Shown piece after piece: positions 55,654 to 64,000 of a stretch of 64,000 nucleotides of DNA. Made by a program: the position numbers and the translations under genes. The notes under the pieces were generated by a model, which did not search any database, was not told where the DNA came from, and saw only the letters and a list, made by a program, of their open reading frames with translations. The stretch is from positions 930,001 through 994,000 of the forward strand of contig CANJKZ010001023.1 of NCBI GenBank assembly GCA_947471745.1, given 5' to 3'. How positions within the stretch are numbered: the stretch's first letter is position 1; every line of letters begins with the position of its first letter. The stretch comes from Closterium sp. Naga37s-1 (lineage: Eukaryota; Streptophyta; Zygnematophyceae; Desmidiales; Closteriaceae).

Positions 55654-58600
55654 TCAAGGGGTGAGCAAGTGAGGCAAGGTAGGCACAAGACCCAGCTGAG
55701 TACAGAAGCGCTGATGATCACAAGGCGCAAGTGCCTTGGTGAAGATATCAGCAGTGTTGGCCTGAGAGGCCACGTACGCAAGCCGCAGCTGACCACGCTG
55801 CTGTAGCTCACGAGCAAGGAAGTAGCGGAGAGCAATGTGCTTCGTTCTGTGCTCCAGTCTCTGCTCTCGACACAAGGCCAGCATGGCCTTGTTGTCTACG
55901 TACAGCACTGGAGGAGAACGAGGCGGCTCTCCGAGGTCAGTCAGCAGGTAGGTGAGCCAGCGAAGCTCCTGTGCAGCCATGGCCCCGGCGTAGATCTCAG
56001 CCTCACAACTGGAGCCGAGAACAGAAGACGAGCGGGTAGCCCGCCACGAAACAGAGCCGGAACCAAGGCTGAAGGTGTAACCCTGTGACGACCGCTGCGT
56101 AGCCTGGTCGTCAGCCCAAGAAGCGTCTGCGTGCCCAGTGAGGACCACTGGACTCTGCCCTCCAAGCACAAGCCCCATGCCCGACGTACTGCACAAGTAA
56201 CGCAACACCCTCTTCGCTGCAGCCATGTGCTCCGGTCTGTGTCTCCCAGGAGCAACATAGCGTGCGAGAATGCTCAGAGGGTATGCGAGGTCAGGTCGTG
56301 TGCAGGTCATCAGGTACATGAGGCAGCCAACAAGCTCTGGGTACGGGCCACTCGACTCTACGGACTCATCCGAAGGCAGAGCTGAGAGCGAGTGGCGCGT
56401 AGGCAGAGGAGTGGCCTCAGGCGAGGAGTACGTGAAGCCGAAGCGCTGAAGGACCTGCTGCACCATGTGTGACTGAGTCAGGGTAATGGTGCGGCGTGCT
56501 CTGTCCCGGGTGATCTGCAAGCCAAGGTAGCTGCGCAGTTCACCCAGGTCTGTGCACGTGTGTCTCTTCTGCAGCTCGGACTTCACGTGGGCGAGTCCAG
56601 CAGTGTCAGCTGTGGCAAAGACCAAGTCGTCGACGTACACGAGGATGTAGAACGGCGGCAAAGAAGTGTCGGTGCGCAGAAACAGCGACGGGTCGGCAGT
56701 AGAGGGAGCAAACCCAAGAGCCGCAAGTGTAGTCCTCAGTGTGTCGTGCCACTCACGCGGTGCCTGGCGGAGACCGTAGACTGGCCGCCGGAGGCTCCAC
56801 TGGGTGCCAGGAGGAAAAGACCCAGTGAAGCCAGGTGGGCGACGCAGCCAGATCTCCTCGTGCAGGCTGCCCTGCAAGAAAGCAGTGCTGAAGTCAAGAG
56901 AGTGCAGCTCGTAGTCGCGGTGAGCAGCTATGTGCAGCAGTACCCGAAGAGTGGTCATCTTCAGGGTGGGAGAGAAGGTCTGAAAGTAGTCAACTCCCTG
57001 CCGCTGACTGAAGCCACGAGCCACGTAACGCGCCTTGAAGACAGGCGGAGAACCCGGCGGTCGCTTCACCCTGAAAATCCACATGCCACTGACGATGTTC
57101 GCCCCAGGCGGGGGAACCTCGTCAACGTAGGTGCCTGTGGACTTCCAGGAAGCCATCTCTGTGTCCATAGCTGCCTGCCACTGAGAGGAGTAGGGACCCT
57201 CTATCGCCTCCGCGTAAGAGCGCGGAGTCGGGATGTCAAGTGCATCCGGGTCTCCCTCAGGGGTAAGCAGTACGGACTCGAGATGAGGTGAAGCAGCAGC
57301 CAAACACTGGAACTCCTCCTGCCTGTCCTCAAGGACGTCCGTGCCAAGGGCACACTCACCCCCGACGGACGGAGGACAGACAGACTCAGACTCAACGACA
57401 AGACTAGCAGCGTAGTCTAGACGACAGCGAGCAGCAAAGTCGACGAGCTCAGCAACTAGGGCAGACGCAGCAGTGGACTCAAAGGAAGGGTCAGTGACGA
57501 CAGTAGCAAGGAGACGCGTGACAGTAGGACTGGCAGCACGAAGAGAGTCCGACTCCGGGTCGGGAAGAGCAGGAAGAGAGGACTCAAGAGGAGAAGGCAA
57601 AGGGGCACGCAGAGGAGCAGTGGACGGACGCAGAGACATCCGGTGTGTGCCAGGGACAGGAGGAGGACGCTGACGCGAACCACGACCACTAGTGCGAGCA
57701 AGACGGACAGGCGACGCAGGGCGAGACGCAGGCTCACGACGCTCAGCCAGACCTCCAGTAGGACCAGTGTAGGGAGAAGGAGCGGGCAGTGGGGAGGCCG
57801 GCTGTAACTGTAACTGTGACGGGACAGGCTGTGGACACTCTAAGGGAGGAGGAGGACCAGTAGAAGGCGGGAGACCAAGAACCTGCTGAAGGAGCGGAAC
57901 GAAGTACGGCCGAGGCCGCGCGGCGACTCCAGACACAGCAGGGACAGCACCAGTACCTCCAGCGGCAGCACCAGCGCCAGCAGCACCTCCAGCTCCAGTA
58001 CCTCCAGCAGCACCAGTAGCACCCCCAGCAGGACCGCCTCCAGGACCGACAGCAGTAGCCTCAGCGCCAACACCCTCAGCAGCTCCAGCTCCAGTCGTAC
58101 CCGCAGGCCCAGCAGCTCCAGTACTCCCAGTACGAGCACCTCCGGGACCCGCGGCACCAGCACCCTCAGCAGCCGAAGAACCTCCAGCTCCAGCAGCACG
58201 CCTCCAGCGCCGGGCAAACCACTCTCGCAGCTCCTGTGGAGAGAGTGGCTCCCGCCGAGACGAAGCACCCGGAGAACCTCCAGGCTCAGCACCGCCAAAC
58301 GCCACACGAGCAGGCCCAGCTCCCTCAGGCTCCGCACCCCCAGGCTCAGCACCTCCAGGCGTAGCACCCCCAGGCTCAGCACCCCCAGGCTCAGCACCCC
58401 CAGGCTCAGCACCCCCAGGCTCAGCACCCCCAGGCTCAGCACCCCCAGGAGTAGCACCCTCAGGCTCAGCACCCCCAGGCGTAGCACCCACACGCTCAGC
58501 ACCCCCAGAGTCAGCACCCCCAGGCTCAGCACCCTCAGCAGCACCAGAGTCACCAGTAACCTCGACAGGCTCGACGGCGTCTACCTGGGACACACCTGAA

Positions 58601-59391
58601 GGGGCAGGACCCTGAGGGGGGAGGGGGTCTACCGGGGGGGGGCCTGGCACAAGGAAGAGCGGTGGCGGGGGGAGGGACGGAGTGCGGTAGAGGAAGAGGC
58701 GGTAGTAGGGGACCGACTCGTCAAACGTGACGTCCTGGGAGGACAGAACACGGCGAGAGGTGGGGTGGTAGAACTGCCACCCTGGCGCGTCAGGGGGGAA
58801 GCCAAGGAAGACGCAAGGAGCAGCACGAGGGGACAGCTTGTCCGCAGACAAGTCGCGGACAAACGCCCGAGATCCCCAGACACGGAACGCAGACGCATCG
58901 CCAACCTTCCCCGTCCACAGCAAAGCTGGGGAGGTCTCCGGCATGGAGACCCTGGGGTGAAGGTTGATCTGATGCGCCGCGTACCGAAACGCAAACGGCC
59001 ACAGAAAATGGGGGGCAGCCGCATGCATCATGGACGTACGGGCGACGTCCATGACCATGCCAATGCGGCGCTCAGCAATCCCATTTTGCTGTGGAGAGTC
59101 CGGAAGCGTGAAGGTCTGGCGGATGCCTCGTGCACGACAGTAGGCTCGCAGAAGGCCAGAGGAGAACTCTCCACCTCTGTCAGAGTGCAGACGCAGAACA
59201 GGAAAGTCCGAGCTGAATCTCTGCCTGAGCTGGAGACGAGCTGCGCGGATCCAGTCGATCAACACCTCAGTGACATCACCCTTGCTGCGCAAGGGGAAGA
59301 CTGTAGTGTAACGCGAGTAGTCGTCAACCACCAGCAAGAAGTAGCGCTCGTGACCCTGTCCACGGACGCGGGCCGGGCCCCACACGTCCAT
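55654..59391 (-). CDS. pol: Pol region of copia element 2 (integrase core, RT, RNase H)
   Basis: Fossil, one reading of about 1245 residues. Integrase core from MDVWGPARVRGQGHERYF with HSDRGGEFSS and SPQQNGIAERR; a spacer with about 12 GGAEPGGA-type repeats (about 58300-58530) and a Gly/Ala-rich tract; RT from about 57200 (KARYVARGFSQRQGVDYFQT, ILVYVDDLVFA); RNase H ending with ANTADIFTKALAPCDHQRF. The order IN-RT-RNase H is diagnostic of copia. Confidence 0.93.
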   Translation of the reverse strand: MDVWGPARVRGQGHERYFLLVVDDYSRYTTVFPLRSKGDVTEVLIDWIRAARLQLRQRFSSDFPVLRLHSDRGGEFSSGLLRAYCRARGIRQTFTLPDSPQQNGIAERRIGMVMDVARTSMMHAAAPHFLWPFAFRYAAHQINLHPRVSMPETSPALLWTGKVGDASAFRVWGSRAFVRDLSADKLSPRAAPCVFLGFPPDAPGWQFYHPTSRRVLSSQDVTFDESVPYYRLFLYRTPSLPPPPLFLVPGPPPVDPLPPQGPAPSGVSQVDAVEPVEVTGDSGAAEGAEPGGADSGGAERVGATPGGAEPEGATPGGAEPGGAEPGGAEPGGAEPGGAEPGGATPGGAEPGGAEPEGAGPARVAFGGAEPGGSPGASSRREPLSPQELREWFARRWRRAAGAGGSSAAEGAGAAGPGGARTGSTGAAGPAGTTGAGAAEGVGAEATAVGPGGGPAGGATGAAGGTGAGGAAGAGAAAGGTGAVPAVSGVAARPRPYFVPLLQQVLGLPPSTGPPPPLECPQPVPSQLQLQPASPLPAPSPYTGPTGGLAERREPASRPASPVRLARTSGRGSRQRPPPVPGTHRMSLRPSTAPLRAPLPSPLESSLPALPDPESDSLRAASPTVTRLLATVVTDPSFESTAASALVAELVDFAARCRLDYAASLVVESESVCPPSVGGECALGTDVLEDRQEEFQCLAAASPHLESVLLTPEGDPDALDIPTPRSYAEAIEGPYSSQWQAAMDTEMASWKSTGTYVDEVPPPGANIVSGMWIFRVKRPPGSPPVFKARYVARGFSQRQGVDYFQTFSPTLKMTTLRVLLHIAAHRDYELHSLDFSTAFLQGSLHEEIWLRRPPGFTGSFPPGTQWSLRRPVYGLRQAPREWHDTLRTTLAALGFAPSTADPSLFLRTDTSLPPFYILVYVDDLVFATADTAGLAHVKSELQKRHTCTDLGELRSYLGLQITRDRARRTITLTQSHMVQQVLQRFGFTYSSPEATPLPTRHSLSALPSDESVESSGPYPELVGCLMYLMTCTRPDLAYPLSILARYVAPGRHRPEHMAAAKRVLRYLCSTSGMGLVLGGQSPVVLTGHADASWADDQATQRSSQGYTFSLGSGSVSWRATRSSSVLGSSCEAEIYAGAMAAQELRWLTYLLTDLGEPPRSPPVLYVDNKAMLALCREQRLEHRTKHIALRYFLARELQQRGQLRLAYVASQANTADIFTKALAPCDHQRFCTQLGLVPTLPHLLTP
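58300..58530 (-). repeat. 15-bp coding repeat in copia element 2 spacer
   Basis: About 12 units of GGTGCTGAGCCTGGG type encoding GAEPG/GATPG, between integrase and RT. Confidence 0.85.
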
Positions 59392-59454
59392 GTGAAGCGT
59401 CTGCAGCGGGGCCTTTGTCGGAGGAAACTGGGAGGAGTGAGGGGCAGCCCGCTG

Positions 59455-60200
59455 CCGCCCCTCGGCGGCTCGGGCGGCTCGGGCGGCTCGGCGGTACGGC
59501 GGCTCGGCAGCAACTGCAGCTCGGCGGCTCGGCGACCCGGCGGCTCGGGCGGCGCAGGTGGCGCGGCGGCTCGGGCGGCTCTGGTGGATCGGGCGGCTCG
59601 GCAGTAGCTCGGCGGCGCCGGCGGCTCGGTGGTGACGGCGGGGCCGCGTGGGGACGGCGGCGTGGATGGGCGGCGGGGCTGGGTGGAGCGGCGTCGGGGC
59701 CGGGTGGAGCGGCGTCGGGGCCGGGTGGAGCGGCGTCGGGGCCAGTAGAGGCGGCGCCGGGGCCGGGAAGCGCAGCTCCGGGGCCGGGAAGGGCAGCTCC
59801 GGGGCCGCAGGGGTAGGCGACGGGGCCAGCAGAGGTGGCGCAGAGGCAGGGAAGGGCGGCGCCGGGGCCGCAGGGGTAGGCGACGGGGCCGCGAGGACGG
59901 CTAGGAGGGGGGGGTCGCGAGGGCGGCTTGAAGAGGCCGCGAGGGCGGCTAGAAAGGGCCGCGAGGGCGGCGTGAAAGGGCCGCGAGGCGGCGCGACACG
60001 AAGGAGCCGCGAGGGCGGCGGATCGGGGCCGCGAGGGCGGCGCGACGCGGCCGCTAGGGCGGCGCGACGTGCAGGGGCCGCGAGGGCGACGCGACGGGGC
60101 CGCAGGCGCGACGCGATGGGGCCGCTAAGGCGGCGCGACAGGGTCGAGAGAGGGGAGCGCGACTCGGGCAGTGTAGAGCGCGCTCCGGGCAGGAAAAAAA
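59455..60200. repeat. GC-rich low-complexity tract in copia element 2
   Basis: Degenerate GGCGGCTCG, GGGGCCGGGTGGAGCGGCGTC (about 21 bp, 3 copies) and GGCCGCGAGGGCGGC units. No coding signature. Confidence 0.8.
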
Positions 60201-60251
60201 AAGGTGGTGGGCCCTAGGAACAGTTCCCACAGGGGAACCTGCTCGATACCA

Positions 60252-60376
60252 TGAGAAACTGAACGAGAATGAATTGACTAAGGGAAAGTTGGGTACAAAT
60301 GTAAACCCTAGAAAACTGTACCCCATATGTGCTACCCCACTATAGCCTACAGTAGCTATGTCATATAAATCTGACA
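60252..60376 (-). repeat. 5' LTR of copia element 2
   Basis: Identical partner of 55358-55482; contains TTTATATGA close to its start. Confidence 0.95.
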
Positions 60377-60558
60377 TGTGCTTGCACATCGTCGTCGTCG
60401 GCATGGCGCCCTGGATTTTCTCGTACGCTGGAAAGGCTATGATCCTTCTGAGGACAGCTGGGTCTCTGAAGAAGACATGAGTAACGCCCGACGTTCTCTC
60501 CGCGACTATCTTGTCAAGCAGGGTGTTACATCTACCACCCAGCTTTGAGGGGGGGAAG

Positions 60559-60959
60559 TGTGAGAGTACGCCGACGTTCGACATATTTCTCATTTCCATA
60601 TTTTTACTCCATCTTATTCTCCTTATTTTCCTCTTTCATTTGCACTTTATTTCACCTCAATCGGACTACTATTCTATTTTCTAGAGCTTTCCGATTATTT
60701 CACTTATTTGGTATTTTCGGCACCGACATTTACATTATACGGCACCGACAGCACCGACAGTGGTGTACAAGGCGTAATCTCGCCATAATCCGAAGTGCTA
60801 ATGGGCTTGCGTGCTTATGCACACTTGTGATTATCTATTCTAGAAGAGCGCGTTCCCGAAGGTTCGGATTATCTGTTGTTTCTATGTATTTCTGAGTATA
60901 AATATGCCTTGTACTCACCTTTAGTGCAACATTCTCGAGTGGAATTCGATCCTGTGACA
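60559..60959 (+). repeat. 3' LTR of gypsy element 2
   Basis: Partner of 50051-50450, about 8 differences over 400 bp. Confidence 0.94.
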
Positions 60960-61311
60960 CTCCCTTTGCCCTCTGCCCTCTCCTCTGTGAGCTACTTAAG
61001 AGGCCTTCCTGGCCTCTTCTCCTCATTGTTGGGTGGGTTCAGATTTTTTTCGCTCGTTCGAGAGAGCGAGAGAGAGAGAGACACCTAGCCTCTACCCTCT
61101 CCCTTTGCCCTCTGCCCTCTCCTCTGTGAGCTACTTAAGAGGCCTTCCTGGCCTCTTCTCCTCATTGTTGGGTGGGTTCAGAATTTTTCGCTCGCGCCGG
61201 CCGCCTTCGGCCGCGTGAGGGGACGGCAAAGGAACACGCACAAGAGTGACTATAAGCAACGGCATACAAGCGATGGCATTCCCTACGTCAGCCTAGACAA
61301 GTGAAGCGACC
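60960..61311 (+). promoter_or_regulatory. LINE 2 5' UTR with tandem monomers
   Basis: The unit CACCTAGCC..CTACTTAAGAGGCC..TTGTTGGGTGGGTTCAG occurs twice (first unit 50029-50050 plus 60965-61081, split by gypsy element 2; second 61082-61192). Tandem 5' monomers act as promoters in some other LINE families; here that is inference. The Kozak-like CGACCATGG starts ORF1 at 61312. Confidence 0.6.
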
Positions 61312-63168
61312 ATGGGGCAACCGGAGCCCGCGCCTACATGCGGTGCGCTCCAAGGGCGTGAAGAACGCCCGCTATGGAGCGCCACAGCTCCCGGACCACA
61401 AGCGTGCTTGCGCCGATCGCCGCGGCTCCAGATCCAGCGCGCAAGTGCCCCCTCAGGCCCCAGACAGCCTCGCCAAGCTGTCCCGCAGCAGCAGCGCCTC
61501 CCTCCGCGGGCGCAGCCAGCACGGGCGCCAGTAGCACCGCGAGCTGGTCTGCCGCATCCAGGCAGGTGTCACGCTGGCAGCCTCGGAATGACTCAGGAGG
61601 GATTACGGGGAGAGACGAATGTGCAACCACCTGAATCAGCAGCAGCGCGTGAAGACTCTCAGCGAGGCGATGGAGTTGGCCGAGTGTCGCCTCCGGAACA
61701 CGAGTCTGTGGAGGCTGAAGCGCCTCCGCCAGGAACAAGAGCGGCTGATCCTCATCAGCGGGATGCGAATACTGCGTCGCAAACGCGCCGCCACCAGCGG
61801 CCGCAAATTCCACCCCCGCAACAGGCGGAACCGGCGGCAAGCGAAGACGCGCTCCAGAGGCGGGCGCGGACGCAGCAGGAGCAGGAGCCGTTGGGATGTG
61901 AACCTGAGGAGGGGGTGCAGCGACAGGCGGTGGACTCGACGGGAGCACAGGCTGGCGTGGAGCCTCTTGGGCCGGCGAGGCGCGCATCGAACTGCTCTGG
62001 CTCTGCGACGCCCTCTCCTCACGTACCGCCCTCGACACTTCCCGCTGAAGATCTGCCATCGTCAGCGGCGGGCGGTATCCCCCACCACCACCGCACCCGC
62101 GGGGACCCCTCCAGTCCCCCTGACCACCGGGGCGAGCAGGCCAGTGAGGCTGGTGCTGGTATCGCCGCGGAGAATCACGACGGCGACGAGACGACTTGCG
62201 ATCCTGGTGGGGCGAGGGGGAATGAGGGCGAGACGGTCGGCGGTCAGGCGACGGGAGACGTAACGGCTGACCTGCCGGGGCCACCGGCGCCACAGCAGGC
62301 GCGGATTGCCCCGCCACTGAGGGCGCAACCGACGGAGCCGGGCCGCCAGTGGTGGCGGACGCCGCTTTTGTCGACGGAACAGAAGCCGGTACAGGCACGT
62401 CGGGGACGGAAGCAGGCGGTGCAACGGGCGTGCCAGGGACAAGAACTGGGGGATCAGCAACACCCCCAGCAGGAGCAGGCACCAACGGCTCGACGAAGAG
62501 GGCCAGGGGAACAGGAGCAGCCGGCGGAGCGGACGGAGCAGCCGCAGGAACAGACGGGCCAGCCCCCGACACGGCAAGGGGATCCGCGGGTGCGTGGGGA
62601 AGAGTCTTTTCAGCGACTGTTGTCGAGGGCGTCGGAGCCGGCGGTACAGGGGGCTCCGTCGGCATGGTCGCCTTTCCGGGCCCCGACTGAGGCTTGGCGA
62701 CCACAGCCGACTAGGTGGCAGCGCGCACTGGCGATGGCTCAGATGCACCAGCAATCACCATCTGGAGAGCGGGGAGGCAGCGGGGCCAGGAGGCAGGTTA
62801 CGAGCGGGACAGGCGGAGGTCCGGAAAACGGGTATCAAGCGGCGGGGCGTAGGGCTTTAACGGCTCTGGAGGCAACTAATGAGGATGACGAGTTAAGGGA
62901 CCCATCTTATAGGGAAGAATCCCTCCCTCCAAGCGAAGACGAGGGGATCGAGGACGAAGGCAGTACAAGGGAGGCAGCGAGAAGAGGGGTAGCGAGGGTA
63001 GGGCTCTCGGCCACGCAAGCAGCACAGGCGGATCAGCGACCGTCCGATGTCAATCGAACGGGTGAAATTCCAACCCCAATCCTGCCAGGGCGGACGGGCC
63101 GCGCTCGACGAAATCGGACCGCTACTACCAATGTCGCGACGCGCCAAACCACTCCGACTCCCCGCTAG
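61312..63168 (+). CDS. LINE 2 ORF1 protein, 618 aa, Pro/Arg/Gln-rich
   Basis: ATG at 61312 in good context, ends with TAG at 63166-63168. Low-complexity protein rich in Ala, Pro, Arg, Gln and Glu; no zinc knuckle, RRM or coiled coil recognised. The last third becomes acidic (EDDELRDPSYREESLPPSED), as in LINE 1. The strong composition bias suggests a disordered RNA-binding protein (inference). The next in-frame codons after the TAG read directly into ORF2 (FSPDELAKRADLF). Confidence 0.65.
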   Translation: MGQPEPAPTCGALQGREERPLWSATAPGPQACLRRSPRLQIQRASAPSGPRQPRQAVPQQQRLPPRAQPARAPVAPRAGLPHPGRCHAGSLGMTQEGLRGETNVQPPESAAAREDSQRGDGVGRVSPPEHESVEAEAPPPGTRAADPHQRDANTASQTRRHQRPQIPPPQQAEPAASEDALQRRARTQQEQEPLGCEPEEGVQRQAVDSTGAQAGVEPLGPARRASNCSGSATPSPHVPPSTLPAEDLPSSAAGGIPHHHRTRGDPSSPPDHRGEQASEAGAGIAAENHDGDETTCDPGGARGNEGETVGGQATGDVTADLPGPPAPQQARIAPPLRAQPTEPGRQWWRTPLLSTEQKPVQARRGRKQAVQRACQGQELGDQQHPQQEQAPTARRRGPGEQEQPAERTEQPQEQTGQPPTRQGDPRVRGEESFQRLLSRASEPAVQGAPSAWSPFRAPTEAWRPQPTRWQRALAMAQMHQQSPSGERGGSGARRQVTSGTGGGPENGYQAAGRRALTALEATNEDDELRDPSYREESLPPSEDEGIEDEGSTREAARRGVARVGLSATQAAQADQRPSDVNRTGEIPTPILPGRTGRARRNRTATTNVATRQTTPTPR

Positions 63169-64000
63169 TTTTCCCCTGACGAACTGGCGAAGCGAGCAGA
63201 CCTGTTCGCAACCATCTCGAGCTGGGACATCGCGGCACTCTGCGACAGACGCCAGCCTTCGCTGACACGCCGTTTACCGCCTAATCTGTGCCAACTGTTC
63301 TCGCTGGCGCTACTGACACCGTTACTCCACCTATCGCGAAACCCTGAATCCGAGGAGGGTTGGCGCTTGTTGCTGTTCCTCCCGCGCCTAACACTTCGCC
63401 AGACCTCGCCACAACGACCGAACTGGCCGGGGGTCAAAGCCCGGCTCCGAGCCTTTCAGCGCGGCGAATGGGGGCAGCTGTACCAGAACGCGGTCGACGC
63501 GGTCAACACACCCCCACCGCCACGACACCAGCCTGACACGACCGGAGTCATCAGCCGAGCCGAGGGCCTGGCAAAACGTGGCAGCCTACGCAGGGCCGTG
63601 CTAGCCCTGGAGTCAACACCCGTCTGCACCTCGAGCCAGGAAATATTGGAAGAGCTGCGTCAGAAGCACCCGCCAGCAGTACCCGAAGCAGTGACCTGGC
63701 CCGAGCCACCAGAGTCAAAACTGTCCATCACCCATGCTGAGTTCGCCAAGATTCTTGGAAGGTGCGAGAACGGGGTGGGGGCCGGACCTTCAGGTACGAC
63801 ATTTGAGCACCTACGCGACGCGGCGATCACCAACGGAATGGTTAGCACCCATCTGCACACCTTGGTCAATACCATGCTCGGAGGGAATTTGCCAGGCCCG
63901 GTCGCAAAAATCCTGACTGCGTCACGGCTCATAGCTCTGGCCAAGCCTGGGGGAGGAGCCCGGCCAATCGCGATAGGCGAATGTTTGACAAGGCTGACAG
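63169..64000 (+). CDS. LINE 2 ORF2 N-terminal part, runs off the right edge
   Basis: Open from the ORF1 stop to the window edge in the same frame. SPDELAKRADLFATISSWDI, TGVISRAEGLAKRGSLRRAV, GVGAGPSGTTFEHLRDAA and ALAKPGGGARPIAIGECLTR match LINE 1 ORF2 in order and spacing; the last two are the N-terminal RT motifs. The catalytic RT and endonuclease lie beyond the window. No independent ATG near 63169, so translation by read-through or reinitiation is possible. Confidence 0.8.

Larger units (their letters stand above)
55358..60376 (-). mobile_element. Ty1/copia LTR retrotransposon 2, young, nested in gypsy element 2
   Basis: Fossil of 5019 bp with two 125-bp LTRs (60252-60376 is 5', 55358-55482 is 3'), identical as far as I can read, and a perfect target duplication TGTGC (55353-55357, 60377-60381). 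The primer-binding site TGGTATCGAGCAGGTTCC is next to the 5' LTR. Parts seen: integrase core, reverse transcriptase and RNase H in one long reading. The 59455-60200 stretch, where gag and protease would be expected, is GC-rich low-complexity sequence with no recognisable gag. Incomplete, yet evidently moved recently. Confidence 0.93.
50051..60959 (+). mobile_element. Ty3/gypsy (chromovirus-type) LTR retrotransposon 2, with a copia element nested inside
   Basis: Fossil. LTRs at 50051-50450 and 60559-60959 (400 and 401 bp, about 98 percent identical) and a perfect 5-bp target duplication CTCCC (50046-50050, 60960-60964). Primer-binding site TTGGTAGTCAGAGCC at 50452; polypurine GGGGGGGAAG before 60559. 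Parts: gag from about 50690 with a CCHC knuckle at about 51440; protease [11 protein letters not shown] at about 52257; RT with [11 protein letters not shown] at about 53250; RNase H about 53690-54030; integrase about 54240-55000; chromodomain about 60385-60500, on the far side of the copia insertion. Looks otherwise nearly whole. Confidence 0.95.

Noticed and set aside
59415-60217. Plus-strand Gly/Ala-rich proteins
   Set aside because: Low-complexity tract inside copia element 2, antisense to its pol.

Overview
This window looks like nuclear DNA of a green-lineage (streptophyte) organism. The clues are spliceosomal introns with GT..AG borders, a plant-type O-fucosyltransferase, a plant-type hypersensitive-induced-reaction (HIR/SPFH) protein, an apparently plastid-targeted S1 RNA-binding protein, and chromodomain Ty3/gypsy and Ty1/copia elements. 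A charophyte alga such as a zygnematophyte would fit, but the species is inference only.

Layout, left to right. 1-3599 (-): 5' part of an O-fucosyltransferase gene that runs off the left edge. 4856-5958 (+): a four-exon, 285-residue orphan gene with a signal-like N-terminus. 6015-8246 (-): a six-exon CDC123 gene (434 aa), convergent with the orphan. 8598-14117 (+): Ty3/gypsy element 1. 14371-28098 (-): a 12-exon gene for a 1435-residue protein with two S1 domains, swollen to 13.7 kb by tandem arrays. 29363-35077 (+): a seven-exon HIR gene (289 aa), divergent from the S1 gene. 35636-42483 (+): a broken Ty1/copia element. 43-44.8 kb: tandem arrays and an unrecognised terminal exon. 44985-49778 (+): a dead LINE with a restriction-like endonuclease. 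50029-64000 (+): a second LINE of the same family that leaves the right edge. Its 5' region is split by Ty3/gypsy element 2 (50051-60959, target duplication CTCCC), which is itself split by a young copia element on the minus strand (55358-60376, target duplication TGTGC, identical LTRs).

Two signals stand out. First, nearly every exon border of the S1 and HIR genes, and two in the O-fucosyltransferase gene, is surrounded by tandem partial copies of itself, many keeping a usable donor or acceptor site. CDC123 and the orphan gene show none of this. Second, a perfect or near-perfect palindrome, TTTTGAG-N-CG-N'-CTCAAAA, in which N and N' usually change together to stay complementary, recurs about 15 times between 15 and 43.4 kb. 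In the host-gene copies examined it sits at the seam between two tandemly duplicated segments. I know of no described element of this form; it is the best candidate here for something new. A third signal is that both LINEs abut (GA)n tracts, which suggests a microsatellite-targeted family.

The gene models rest on exon phases: for CDC123, the S1 gene, HIR and the orphan, every exon joins in phase and the total is a whole number of codons. Functions come from remembered family motifs, not from any search.
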